A stretch of DNA of 64,000 nucleotides from Xanthomonas sp. 3793. Lineage in GTDB: Bacteria; Pseudomonadota; Gammaproteobacteria; Xanthomonadales; Xanthomonadaceae. The notes beneath the pieces are model-generated. The model saw only the letters and a list, made by a program, of their open reading frames with translations. It did not search any database and was not told the origin of the DNA. The DNA lies in the NCBI RefSeq assembly GCF_024806835.1, contig NZ_JANTYU010000002.1:718233-782232 (forward strand), in the 5' to 3' direction. The first letter of the stretch is position 1. Each line of letters begins with the position of its first letter. Position numbers and translations under genes: made by a program. Shown one piece after another: positions 1 through 8,490 of this stretch.

Positions 1-609
1 CTGCGCAGCCAGAGCCTGGCGGTATATTCGCCAGACAACAACGGCCACTTCGGTCTGGCGTTGGAGGCGTATGCGCACTTCACCTCGCCAATCCGCCGGT
101 ATCCGGATCTGCTGGTGCATCGCGCCATCAAGCACGCGCTGACCGGTGCCAGCCCGGAAAAATTCATCTACACGCCGCGGCAGATGGCGGCACTGTCGCT
201 GCAATGCTCCGAGCGTGGGCGGCGTGCCGATGAGGCCGAGCGCGAAGTGGACGAGCGGTATCGCGCGGCCTGGATGGAAAAGCATGTCGGCGGCCAGTTC
301 GATGGCGTGATCAGCGGCGTGACCGGCTTCGGCCTGTTCGTGGAATTGACCCAATCCAAGGTCAACGGTCTGGTGCATGTCACCCAGTTGCCGCAGGACT
401 ATTACCAGTTCGATCCGATCCGCAAGACGCTCAGCGGCGAGCGCCGTGGCCGTGAGTTCCGCCTGGGCGACCCGGTACGCGTGCTGGTGCTCAAGGCCAG
501 CATGGAAGAGCGCAAGATCGACTTCCGTCTGGCAGAGGATGGCGCGCCTGTCGAAGCGCCGCTGCCGCCGCGCGAGAAGCCGGCCAAGCGCAAGAAAAAG
601 TCGTATTGA
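1..609 (+). CDS. rnr: Ribonuclease R, C-terminal part (5' end outside window)
   Basis: This is the last 202 residues of a 3'-5' hydrolytic exoribonuclease of the RNB family, which degrades structured RNA in the cytoplasm. The visible part opens inside the RNB catalytic domain, shown by HFTSPIRRYPDLLVHR near fragment residues 24-39. An S1 RNA-binding domain follows at about 95-165 (FDGVISGVTGFGLFVEL, then NGLVHVTQL). The tail is lysine-rich and ends KRKKKSY, as expected for RNase R rather than RNase II. The frame is open from the first base, so the gene is truncated only by the window edge. In enterobacteria rlmB follows rnr directly; here a GFA-family gene lies between them. Confidence 0.95.
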   Translation: MRSQSLAVYSPDNNGHFGLALEAYAHFTSPIRRYPDLLVHRAIKHALTGASPEKFIYTPRQMAALSLQCSERGRRADEAEREVDERYRAAWMEKHVGGQFDGVISGVTGFGLFVELTQSKVNGLVHVTQLPQDYYQFDPIRKTLSGERRGREFRLGDPVRVLVLKASMEERKIDFRLAEDGAPVEAPLPPREKPAKRKKKSY

Positions 610-741
610 TGCTTGGTGCATGCTGTTGCGGGCGGCCGAAGTGGCTGCCCGCAATGCATGGAGTCTGCATGCGTAGTGGGTGCCGCCGCGTGCCGTAGTG
701 ACGCGGCGGCTTGCATGACACGCTGATCTGCGAGGCGAACG

Positions 742-1215
742 ATGAGCACATCCCCCGAGTACAGCGGTGGCTGCCAATGCGGCGCCGTGCGCTTTCATGT
801 GCGCGGCGTGCTGGACGACGCATCGATCTGTCACTGCCGCATGTGTCAGAAAGCGTTTGGGGCGTATTACGCCCCGCTGGTGTCGGTGCGTGGCAGCGAG
901 TTCCGCTGGACACGCGGCGAGCCCAGGCGCTTTGCGTCGTCGACGCTGGTGCAGCGCGGGTTTTGCGCCGACTGCGGTACGCCGTTGACCTATGAGGCGC
1001 CCGATGGCGTGGCGATTGCCGCCGGCGCATTCGATACGCCGGAGCGGTTGCCTCCTCATATCCAGTACGGGCTGGAGCGCAAGTTGCCGTTCGTCGATGG
1101 CCTGGCGCAGCTGCCGACACGCCGCAGCGAGGACGATGCTGCGGCATTGGCGTTTCAGACCGCGCTGGTATCGCATCAACATCCGGACCACGACACCGAG
1201 CGCTGGCCGGCATAG
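742..1215 (+). CDS. GFA / CENP-V domain protein (zinc-binding)
   Basis: A 157-residue cytoplasmic protein of the glutathione-dependent formaldehyde-activating enzyme (GFA) fold. The full set of zinc cysteines is visible: CxC at 11-13, CxCxxC at 30-35 (CHCRMC) and CxxC at 75-78 (CADC). GAGGCGAACG just upstream serves as ribosome binding site. The family includes S-hydroxymethylglutathione synthase (Gfa), but most short members have no proven substrate. The lack of a formaldehyde dehydrogenase neighbour gives no support for formaldehyde metabolism here. It sits between rnr and rlmB in the same direction, with about 130 bp upstream and 316 bp downstream, so cotranscription is uncertain. Confidence 0.85.
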   Translation: MSTSPEYSGGCQCGAVRFHVRGVLDDASICHCRMCQKAFGAYYAPLVSVRGSEFRWTRGEPRRFASSTLVQRGFCADCGTPLTYEAPDGVAIAAGAFDTPERLPPHIQYGLERKLPFVDGLAQLPTRRSEDDAAALAFQTALVSHQHPDHDTERWPA

Positions 1216-1531
1216 CGGCGAGGTGGTTTTCGCAATGCAGGTCGTCGCTGTCTCCATCAGGCTGATGTCGGCGCGCTACGGTTGGTTGCCGACGTCAGCG
1301 CAGTACGCGTCCAGGCACCGCCTCACGGCGGTCCACGCTGCGCGAAGACCGCCGGTGCAGTGATGCGGTTGCAGCGTGCACGGCGCAGTCAGTGGCGCAT
1401 GGTTCCCGCAGGTGCCAGCGGCATTGCGGCGCCGCCTTTATCCGATTTTCCCAGGCCCATCCTTGCCCCGGCCGTGACGTGGCAGGCCGCAGGCCCTACC
1501 ATTCCCCCTCATTTCTTCGTATGCCCGCGCA
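1216..1531. other. Intergenic stretch without a recognised gene
   Basis: No frame here has convincing coding character. An imperfect inverted repeat (GCACCGCCTCACGGCGGTCC facing GACCGCCGGTGC) lies near 1315-1360 and could fold at the 3' end of the upstream GFA gene. The right part must hold the rlmB ribosome binding site, but no strong Shine-Dalgarno sequence is seen. Confidence 0.5.
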
Positions 1532-2281
1532 ATGAGCAAGCAGAACCAGTGGATCGTCGGCGTCAACGCTGTCGCCTCGTCCGTCGAGAACGACGCCGAC
1601 AACGTGCGCGAGGTCTTGATCGAGGCCGGTAGCAAGAACCCGCGTCTGACCGAGATCGAAGAACAGGCGCGCCGCAAGGGCATCGACGTGCGCCGGGTCA
1701 ATACCCAGGCGCTGGACGGCGTCGGCGGGCAGGTGCGCCATCAGGGCGTGGCCGCGCGCTACGCCGCCGCGCGCCTGTGGGCCGAAAACGAACTGGAAGG
1801 CCTGGTCGAGGCCGCGCAAGGCCGCGCGCTGGTGCTGGTGCTCGATGGCGTGCAGGACCCGCACAACCTCGGCGCCTGTCTGCGTAGCGCTGCGGCGGCG
1901 GGCGTCACGGCGGTGGTGATTCCCAAGGACAAGTCGGCCACCGTGAACGCCACTGTGCGCAAGACCTCGGCCGGTGCCGCGGACCGCATTCCGGTGGTCG
2001 CGGTGACCAATCTGGCGCGCTGCCTGCGCGATCTGCAGAAGCAGGGCGTATGGCTGTATGGCCTGGCAGGCGAGGCCGAAGCGTCGTTGTACAGCGTGGA
2101 CCTGCGCGGCAACGTCGGGCTGGTGCTCGGTGGCGAGGCCGATGGCCTGCGTCGCCTGACCCGCGAACACTGCGATGGTCTGGTCAAGATTCCGATGCCC
2201 GGCGATATCGAAAGCCTCAACGTGTCGGTCGCCACCGGCGTGACCCTGTTCGAGGCCGTGCGCCAGCGCCTTGGTGTCTGA
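1532..2281 (+). CDS. rlmB: 23S rRNA (guanosine-2'-O-)-methyltransferase RlmB
   Basis: A 249-residue SPOUT-class (SpoU/TrmH) methyltransferase that methylates the 2'-OH of G2251 (E. coli numbering) in the 23S rRNA peptidyl-transferase region. An N-terminal L30e-like substrate-binding domain covers about residues 1-85. The knotted catalytic domain carries the three SpoU motifs: DGVQDPHNLGACLRSA, LVLGGEADGLRRL and IPMPGDIESLNVSVATGV. Length matches the family. It is the usual partner of rnr, although separated from it here. Confidence 0.95.
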   Translation: MSKQNQWIVGVNAVASSVENDADNVREVLIEAGSKNPRLTEIEEQARRKGIDVRRVNTQALDGVGGQVRHQGVAARYAAARLWAENELEGLVEAAQGRALVLVLDGVQDPHNLGACLRSAAAAGVTAVVIPKDKSATVNATVRKTSAGAADRIPVVAVTNLARCLRDLQKQGVWLYGLAGEAEASLYSVDLRGNVGLVLGGEADGLRRLTREHCDGLVKIPMPGDIESLNVSVATGVTLFEAVRQRLGV

Positions 2282-2567
2282 GGACGGTGATTGAGGCGCG
2301 CCCGGGCGCTGCCCTGCGGCACGCACCCGGTCTGCTGCGCGCAGGCGTGTTGCCTGCAATCCGCGCAGATTGTGCCGCTGTGACTGGCGGGCAGGCGCGA
2401 TCGATGGCGCCTACAACGCCGCCACGACAGGGATTTTGACGTCGAGTGGCGCACACGCTCAGCGCCGCTGCGACTTTTTGCCTACCATATCGCCAGCAAA
2501 CGGCGTGTCATGTCTGATGAAACTTGGGGTGGGCGCCTGCGGTAGGGGCGAGAACGGGGACGCCGGC

Positions 2568-5549
2568 ATGGCGTCGGCACGATGGCAGGGGCAGTGGCGG
2601 CGCTGGCTGAGCACTGCCGCCTGCATGTTGCTGGCGTTGTGCTCGCTGGCGGCGGTCGCCGCACCCGCCGGGACCGCCCAATTGCGCGATTACGCCATCG
2701 ACAGCTGGAGTTCGCGCAGCGGCCTGCCGCACAACTCGCTGCGCGATATCGCCCAGACCCGCGATGGCTATCTGTGGTTCGCCACCTGGGAAGGGCTGGT
2801 GCGCTACAACGGCCTGGAATTCAACGTCATCGATCGCAGCACGCGCCCGGGCCTGCCCGATAACGGTGTCGGCGCCTTGTACGTGGATCGCGATGGCGCG
2901 CTGTGGCTGAGCGATGCGCGCGGCAATCTGGTGCGTCATGGCGCCGATGGGCAGTGGCGGCAATGGCAACGCAAGGGTCAGTGGCCGCAGGCATTGATCC
3001 ACGCGATGACCATGGATGCGGACGGCCGGATGTGGCTGTTGTTCGAAGGGCACGGGCTGGGCTGCCTGTGGCCGGATGGCCGCTTCGACTATTTCCCGCC
3101 GCGCGATGGGGTGCCGCTGCAGAGCAGCTTTCCGCGCATGCTGTTCGATGCCCAGGGCCGGCTGCTGATCGGTACGCTGGACGGCCTGATCTACCGCGAG
3201 CCCGACGGGCGCATGCATCGCGCACCTGCCGCGTTCGGCTTGCCGCCCGGCCTGGCCTGGCCGTATCGCGCCCCGGATGGCACGGTATGGGTGGTCGCGG
3301 GCGAGCAGCTGTATCGCCTGCACGACGAGCGCGCCGAGCTGGTGCATCGGCTGGCGGGGCAGGGCCACTTCACCGCGATGCTGCAGGATCGCAATGGCGA
3401 TCTGTGGCTGGGCAGCGAAAACCAGGGCCTGCTACGGATCGGCAGTCATGGGGTGGAGCATTTGCCGGCAGGCCGCAGCCTGCCCACCGGGCGCATCGTC
3501 AGCCTGCGCGAAGATGCGGAGGGCAGCATCTGGGTCGGCGCCAACGGCGGCCTGTTCCGCTTGCGCGAGACTTTGTTCAGCAGCTACAGCCAGCGCGATG
3601 GGCTGAGTGGCGACTACGCGCGGGCCGTGCTCGAAGATCGCGATGGCAGTCTGTGGATCGCCAGCACCGCCGGTCTGGACCGCATGCTGCCGGACGGCCG
3701 GATCGTGCCGGTTCCTGTCGCCACGCCGTCCGGACGCCGGCTGTCGGTGCTCAGCCTGGCGCTCGACCGGCAGGGCAACCTCTGGGTGGGCACCTATGCC
3801 GACGGCGTCTTCGTGCTGCGCGATGGCCGGGTGCTGCAGCACTACGGTGAGGCCGACGGCATCCCCAGCGGCCATATCCGCGCCATCGTGATCGATGCGC
3901 GCGATGCGGTGTGGCTGGCCACTCAGCGCGGCGTGGTGCAACTACAGGATGGCAGGCGCGTGCCGGCGACGATCCAGGGCCTGCCCGATGGCGTGGTGAC
4001 CGCGTTGGCCAGCATCGATGGCGCGCTGTGGATCGGCTCGGTCGATGGCGCGGCGGTATTGCGCGACGGCAAGTTGCAACAGCTGGATCTGGAGCGCCTG
4101 GGTGGCGCGCGCAGCGTGTTCGGCTTCCAGTCGATCGGCGATGCGGTGTGGATCTCCACCGATCGCGGCCTGTATCGCGTGCGCGGCGGCACGCTTGCAC
4201 GTGTTGGCCTGGAGCAGGGCATGCCGGTGGATACGGTGTTCCAGCTCGTGAACGACCGGCTTGGCAATGCGTGGATCAGCAGCAATCGCGGCGTCCTGCG
4301 CACCGAGCTTGCCGCGCTCGATGCGGTCGCCGATGGGCGCGGCCAGCTTGCCATCGAGCGCTATGGCGAGATCGATGGCATGGGCAGCGCTCAGGCCAAC
4401 GGCAGCTCCGGCCCCAGCATGATCGAACGTGCCGATGGCACGCTGTGGGTGGTCACCGCCGGCGGTGTGAGCACGGTAGATCCGACGCGCCTGCAGCGGT
4501 TTCGCGAGCGACGCCCACCGCCGCCGCTGATCGAAAGCGTGCAGCAGGACGGTCGGCCGCTGGCCTGGCGCCAACAGGCGCAGTTACCTGGTGGCTATCG
4601 GATCAATGTCTCGTATGTGGGCATGAGTTTCCTGCTGTCCGAGCGTATCGAATACCGAACGCGTCTGGACGGCCTGGACAATGTGTGGATCGCGCGTGGC
4701 CGGCAGCGCAGCGTGGAGTTCATCGGCTTGCCGCCCGGGCACTACACCCTGCGCGTGGCCGCACGCCATCCGGGCGGTGCGTGGAGCCGGCAGGAAGCGC
4801 GCTGGACTTTCGATGTACTGCCGCTGTGGTGGCAACGCCACGATGTGCGGTTTGCTGCGGTACTTGGCGCGATTCTGGCGCTGGCCCAGCTATATCGGGC
4901 GCTGCTGCATCGCTACAGGAGCCATAACGCGCGTCTGGCCGAGCTGGTGCGCAAGCGCACGCAGGATCTGCAGCTGCAGGCGCAGCGCCTGCTGCAGGCC
5001 AATCAGGAGAAAAGCGAGTTGTTGACGCGCCTGCGCATCAAGTCTGACGTGTTCGAGCGCCAGGCGCATGAAGACGCACTGACCGGCTTGCCCAACCGTC
5101 GCCACTTCGACGAAGCGCTGGCGCGCGACATCAGTCGCGCACGTCGCAGCGGCCGGCCGTTGGTGCTGGCGATCCTGGACATCGATCATTTCAAGCGCAT
5201 CAACGACCGCTACTCGCACGCCAGTGGCGATGCGGTGCTGCATGACGTCGGCGAGCTGCTCACCGAAGCCGCGCGCACCTCGGATCTGCCTGCGCGCCTG
5301 GGCGGCGAAGAATTCGCGCTGCTGCTGGCCGAGACCACCCTGAGCGAAGCACAGGTGCTGTGCGAGCGCCTTCGCATGCTGTTCCATGCGCGCGCCGACT
5401 GGGGCGACGTGGAAGGGCTGCAGGTGACCTTCAGCGCCGGCCTGGCCGAGTTGCGCGACGACGATACCGGCTCGTCGCTGATGCAGCGCGCCGATCACGC
5501 GCTGTACGAAGCCAAGAGCGCAGGCCGCGACCGGATTTGTGTGGGTTAG
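2568..5549 (+). CDS. Periplasmic beta-propeller / Y_Y_Y sensor diguanylate cyclase
   Basis: A 993-residue membrane sensor that should make cyclic di-GMP. ATG at 2568 is chosen because a signal peptide (MASARWQGQWRRWLSTAACM and a hydrophobic run ending at an Ala-rich site) follows at once and GGGGA lies about 10 bases upstream; ATG at 2517 is an alternative. Residues about 40-660 hold repeated DGxLWxG-type blades of two-component-regulator propellers. A Y_Y_Y domain precedes one transmembrane helix (about 765-790), then a short coiled coil and a GGDEF domain. The active-site motif is GGEEF (about 912-916), and an RxxD inhibitory site (RTSD) lies exactly five residues before it. Thus both catalysis and product inhibition look intact. 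No EAL domain is present. The ligand is unknown; propeller plus Y_Y_Y sensors often respond to glycans or small molecules. Confidence 0.93.
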   Translation: MASARWQGQWRRWLSTAACMLLALCSLAAVAAPAGTAQLRDYAIDSWSSRSGLPHNSLRDIAQTRDGYLWFATWEGLVRYNGLEFNVIDRSTRPGLPDNGVGALYVDRDGALWLSDARGNLVRHGADGQWRQWQRKGQWPQALIHAMTMDADGRMWLLFEGHGLGCLWPDGRFDYFPPRDGVPLQSSFPRMLFDAQGRLLIGTLDGLIYREPDGRMHRAPAAFGLPPGLAWPYRAPDGTVWVVAGEQLYRLHDERAELVHRLAGQGHFTAMLQDRNGDLWLGSENQGLLRIGSHGVEHLPAGRSLPTGRIVSLREDAEGSIWVGANGGLFRLRETLFSSYSQRDGLSGDYARAVLEDRDGSLWIASTAGLDRMLPDGRIVPVPVATPSGRRLSVLSLALDRQGNLWVGTYADGVFVLRDGRVLQHYGEADGIPSGHIRAIVIDARDAVWLATQRGVVQLQDGRRVPATIQGLPDGVVTALASIDGALWIGSVDGAAVLRDGKLQQLDLERLGGARSVFGFQSIGDAVWISTDRGLYRVRGGTLARVGLEQGMPVDTVFQLVNDRLGNAWISSNRGVLRTELAALDAVADGRGQLAIERYGEIDGMGSAQANGSSGPSMIERADGTLWVVTAGGVSTVDPTRLQRFRERRPPPPLIESVQQDGRPLAWRQQAQLPGGYRINVSYVGMSFLLSERIEYRTRLDGLDNVWIARGRQRSVEFIGLPPGHYTLRVAARHPGGAWSRQEARWTFDVLPLWWQRHDVRFAAVLGAILALAQLYRALLHRYRSHNARLAELVRKRTQDLQLQAQRLLQANQEKSELLTRLRIKSDVFERQAHEDALTGLPNRRHFDEALARDISRARRSGRPLVLAILDIDHFKRINDRYSHASGDAVLHDVGELLTEAARTSDLPARLGGEEFALLLAETTLSEAQVLCERLRMLFHARADWGDVEGLQVTFSAGLAELRDDDTGSSLMQRADHALYEAKSAGRDRICVG

Positions 5550-5554
5550 AGGCC

Positions 5555-5583
5555 GGGATTGGGGAGTCGGGATTGGGGAGTCG
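5555..5583. repeat. GGGAATCGGG-type dispersed repeat, left arm of an inverted pair
   Basis: Two tandem GGGATTGGGGAGTCG units immediately after the diguanylate cyclase stop codon. The motif recurs at 18317, 32915, 33053 and 51115. Its inverse complement lies 170 bp away at 5757, so the two could pair in RNA. Confidence 0.7.
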
Positions 5584-5756
5584 TAACAGCACGGTCGCTG
5601 GTGCTTTTGTTCCCGTGCCGGGCGGTGAGGAAATGCCACGGCTCGCACCACACGCCGGGGGGGAGTGCTGCAACCGGTTATGCAGGGCGCATCGGCTACT
5701 TCCGTTGCAGCTTCAGCCGAGCGATCTTTCAGCCGCGCACAAACCTGGCCCTTGCT

Positions 5757-5784
5757 AATCCCGAATCCCGAATGCCCAATCCCG
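5757..5784. repeat. GGGAATCGGG-type dispersed repeat, right arm of an inverted pair
   Basis: AATCCCGAATCCCGAATGCC and the bases that follow are the reverse complement of the family found at 5555. This copy ends three bases before the rnt stop codon, so the pair brackets the convergent 3' ends of the cyclase and rnt. Confidence 0.7.
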
Positions 5785-5786
5785 CC

Positions 5787-6428
5787 CTAAACAGGCCCCG
5801 GCCAGGCATTGGCGATCGTGCAGAACAGCCGCGCGGTCTGCTCGGTGTCGTAGACCGCGCTGTGCGCATCGGCGGTGTTCCAGTCCAGGCCGGCGGCCTG
5901 CGCGGCACGCGCCAATACGGTCTGCCCGTAGGCCACGCCGGCCAGGGTCACCGTATCGAACACGCTGAAGGGGTGAAACGGATTGCGTTTATGCCCCACG
6001 CGCGCAACCGCAGCGTTGAGGAAGTTCAAATCGAAATGCGCGTTATGCCCGACCAGGATGGCGCGCTGACACCCGTACTTCTTCACTGCGGCGCGCACGG
6101 GCGCGAACACGTGGTCCAGCGCGTCCTTTTCCTGCTTGGCGAAGCGGAACGGGTGATCGAGCACGATGCCGGTGATCTCTAGCGACTTCGGGTCGATCTC
6201 CAGGCCCGGTGCCGGCACCAGATGCGCGCTGGCGGTTTCGCCGGGAAAAAAACGCCCGTCGGCATCCATTTCGATCGGCACGCAGGCGATTTCCAGCAGT
6301 GCGTGCTTGTTCCAGTCGAACCCGCCGGTTTCCACGTCCACCACCACGGGCAGATAGCCGCGGAAACGCCGCGACATGGGCAAAAAGGAGGGGGCAGGCT
6401 GCGGATCGACCGGTGCGTTCATCCGCAT
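5787..6428 (-). CDS. rnt: Ribonuclease T (DEDD exonuclease)
   Basis: A 213-residue 3'-5' exoribonuclease of the DnaQ/DEDD superfamily that trims the 3' ends of tRNA and other stable RNAs in the cytoplasm. The metal-binding motifs are all visible: Exo[10 protein letters not shown] with D31 and E33, Exo[12 protein letters not shown], and Exo[16 protein letters not shown]. The overall length is normal for RNase T. Several in-frame ATGs occur at residues 1, 3 and 18, and residue 18 (MSRRFRGYL) is close to the usual family start, so the true N-terminus may be shorter. It is monocistronic on the minus strand. Confidence 0.93.
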   Translation of the reverse strand: MRMNAPVDPQPAPSFLPMSRRFRGYLPVVVDVETGGFDWNKHALLEIACVPIEMDADGRFFPGETASAHLVPAPGLEIDPKSLEITGIVLDHPFRFAKQEKDALDHVFAPVRAAVKKYGCQRAILVGHNAHFDLNFLNAAVARVGHKRNPFHPFSVFDTVTLAGVAYGQTVLARAAQAAGLDWNTADAHSAVYDTEQTARLFCTIANAWPGPV

Positions 6429-6853
6429 AGCCTAGCAGGTCGCACCCCGGGCTCGGCCGGTGCACCACGCCCGGTCTCTCCGCCGTCGGTCCGGCGAGCC
6501 GGCAGACAGGCCAGGCGTCGCCGCGCATCGCCAGGACGCTGCCGAGGCCCAGCGGCGGTTGGTGCAGTGACGCGGCGGATGGATCGCAAGGCAGCGGGGC
6601 CTGTGACGGCCAATGGCGGGGCTCAGCAGGGCGGACAGACCGGACGAGCAGTCGTCAGCAGGGTCTGGACGATCCCTGCAGAAGCGCCGTGCACGCGTGG
6701 TGCATGTTCGCGCCGAGCAACGGCAAGGTCCATCCGGAGGGGAGCTCAGAACGTGGTGTCAGCTGCTTCAGAAGGAAGCCGCGTCCTGATCAGAAAGTCG
6801 CCTGGCGCCCCGCCGTCCGCAGGCGTTTACGCCGATAAGCCAAGCATCGATTC

Positions 6854-6984
6854 AGAGCGGTTAGCCAAACGACTGCGCTCAGCGCCAGGGGCCGCGGCCG
6901 GTGCTAGGTGCGGCATCGACCACTCGTAGACTCCGGTCACTCCGCGTCCCCCTCACGACTGATCGCTACGTGTTGTTAGCCGCT
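6854..6984 (+). repeat. MITE/REP-like element, copy A (about 131 bp)
   Basis: The left end reads AGAGCGGTTAGCCAAACGAC and the right end ACGTGTTGTTAGCCGCT, imperfect inverted repeats of each other. Internal blocks (GACTGCGCTC, CGCCAGG, GGCCGGTGC, CACTCCG) are shared with the copy at 27675. No coding sequence is present, and no target-site duplication was seen. Confidence 0.65.
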
Positions 6985-7071
6985 GTAAATGCACCGCATC
7001 GCGTCCGTTCGATGCGCCATGGGTCGCTGCGGCTTCGCTCCGCCATCCAGAGCACAACTGCACGCAATAGA

Positions 7072-7103
7072 AGGCCCGATCCGCGTTGCCACGGACCGGG
7101 CCT
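7072..7103 (-). terminator. Rho-independent-like terminator of the RcnB-like gene
   Basis: AGGCCCG and CGGGCCT pair with an inner CCG/CGG extension. On the minus strand the stem is followed by TTCTATT. It lies 25 bases beyond the RcnB-like stop codon. Confidence 0.6.
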
Positions 7104-7128
7104 GACTGATGACACCGACACGTCGGAA

Positions 7129-7530
7129 TCAGTTCCCGCCGACCACGCTGGCGATCACGCCGGTTGCGATGGCAATCAGCACGTACTGATTGTCCACGCG
7201 CCGCCACTCATGCCCGCGCGGCGGTTGCTTGAGATGATGCTTGCGGTAATCGGCAACGTGGCTGCCGCGATGGTCCGGGGCCAGGCGCTCGCCGCGATGG
7301 AAGGGCGGGCCATGGCGACTGTTGCGATCGTCGTGATGTGCGCTGCGTCGGTCATCGCGCTTTTCGTTGTGACGATCGTCATGCCGGTCCGGGCCATGCT
7401 CGTCGTGGCGCTGCTCGATGCGGTCGCGGTCGCGGTCATGATCGTGATCGTCATGCTGCTGGGGTGCGGCAAACGCGGCACCCGAAGCCAGCAGCGACGC
7501 AACCATGAAAGATCCAATGAGGCGCTTCAT
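7129..7530 (-). CDS. RcnB-like secreted protein
   Basis: A 133-residue protein with a signal peptide (MKRLIGSFMVASLLASGAAF then A). A strongly His/Asp/Arg-rich middle follows (DDHDHDRDRDRIEQRHDEHG and similar), then a conserved C-terminal module RKHHLKQPPRGHEWRRVDNQ ending in a hydrophobic IAIATGVIASVV. This C-terminal pattern is typical of the RcnB family; E. coli RcnB is a periplasmic factor in nickel/cobalt homeostasis. The start is placed at the ATG that opens the signal peptide. Metal binding is plausible from the histidines but inferred. No RcnA/RcnR partner is nearby. Confidence 0.8.
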   Translation of the reverse strand: MKRLIGSFMVASLLASGAAFAAPQQHDDHDHDRDRDRIEQRHDEHGPDRHDDRHNEKRDDRRSAHHDDRNSRHGPPFHRGERLAPDHRGSHVADYRKHHLKQPPRGHEWRRVDNQYVLIAIATGVIASVVGGN

Positions 7531-7651
7531 CTGCGTACTCCTGCACCACAGGAACGGCCTGTGCACCCCCACCGTAGGGAGGTGAAGCTGAATACGCAAT
7601 GAGACTGTCGGTCGCCCGATGCCGGCGCGCTGTGCCGACACCCAGCTGCGA

Positions 7652-8362
7652 TCAGATCACGCCGGTGGTGCTGGTCTCGTCGCGCTTCAGACGCGGCGGC
7701 AGCGGCTGTTCGCCGTGCACGAGGAACCACACGTTCTCGGCGATGTTGGTCGCATGGTCGCCGATGCGTTCCAGGTTCTTGGCCATGAACAGCAGGTGCG
7801 TGCATGGCGTGATGTTGCGCGGGTCTTCCATCATGTAGGTCAACAGCTCGCGGAACAGCGCCGTGTACTGCGCATCCAGGCGTGCATCTTCGTCGCGGAC
7901 ACGGATCGCCGCATCGGCATCCTTGTTGCGATACGCCTGCACGGCTTCGCGCACTGCATCGGCCGCCATCTGGCCAAGCGCGCGCAGGCCCACCGTTTGC
8001 GGCAGCGGCGGTGCGGAATTGAGTGCGATCGAACGCTTGGCGACGTTGGCCGCGTAGTCGCCGATGCGCTCGATATCCGCAGGAATCCGCAGGCCGGCCA
8101 GAATCTCGCGCAGATCGCGCGCCATCGGGCCGCGCAGTGCCAGACGCATCACGTCGTGGCTGATCGCATGTTCCAGTGCGTCGATCGCCTCGTCGTTGAC
8201 CACGATGCGATGCGCGGCATTGTCGTCGCGACGCTCCACCACATCCAGCGCCGCTTCCAGCTGCGCCACCGCCGTGTCGCCCATGCGCACGATCTCGGCA
8301 ACAAGACGGTGCTGCTCCTCGTCGTAGCTTTTGACGATGTGGTCGTTGAGGTGCTGGTTCAT
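7652..8362 (-). CDS. phoU: Phosphate-specific transport regulator PhoU
   Basis: A 236-residue all-helical protein made of two PhoU domains in tandem. It is a cytoplasmic peripheral protein that links the Pst transporter to the PhoR/PhoB two-component system and keeps the Pho regulon off when phosphate is plentiful. The start MNQHLNDHIVKSYDEEQHRL matches the family. Helical metal-site motifs of the E/DxxxD type occur in both halves (for example RDEDARLDAQY in the second). It is the last gene of the pst cluster, 128 bp after pstB. Confidence 0.95.
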   Translation of the reverse strand: MNQHLNDHIVKSYDEEQHRLVAEIVRMGDTAVAQLEAALDVVERRDDNAAHRIVVNDEAIDALEHAISHDVMRLALRGPMARDLREILAGLRIPADIERIGDYAANVAKRSIALNSAPPLPQTVGLRALGQMAADAVREAVQAYRNKDADAAIRVRDEDARLDAQYTALFRELLTYMMEDPRNITPCTHLLFMAKNLERIGDHATNIAENVWFLVHGEQPLPPRLKRDETSTTGVI

Positions 8363-8490
8363 CGTGTTCTCGATTCTTGGCAGTGGTGGATGTCCGCCTT
8401 GACCTTGGCGGTCTGGCACGTGATGCAATTGTCGTGCCGGTATGTGCGATGGCGTTGCGTCAGTGCGGTGTTGCGACGGCTCGCCTTACA

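Larger units (their letters stand above)
6429..7128. other. 700 bp intergenic region holding a repeat element
   Basis: No frame is convincing as a gene: the open frames are short, and none starts with a good ribosome site. It holds an inverted-terminal-repeat element (6854-6984) and, next to the rcnB-like gene, a terminator hairpin (7072-7103). The rest, about 6430-6850, looks like decayed DNA of unknown origin. Confidence 0.5.

Noticed and set aside
6429-6853. Several short open frames between rnt and repeat copy A
   Set aside because: No ribosome sites, family motifs or signal peptides; the frames overlap on both strands as expected by chance at this base composition.
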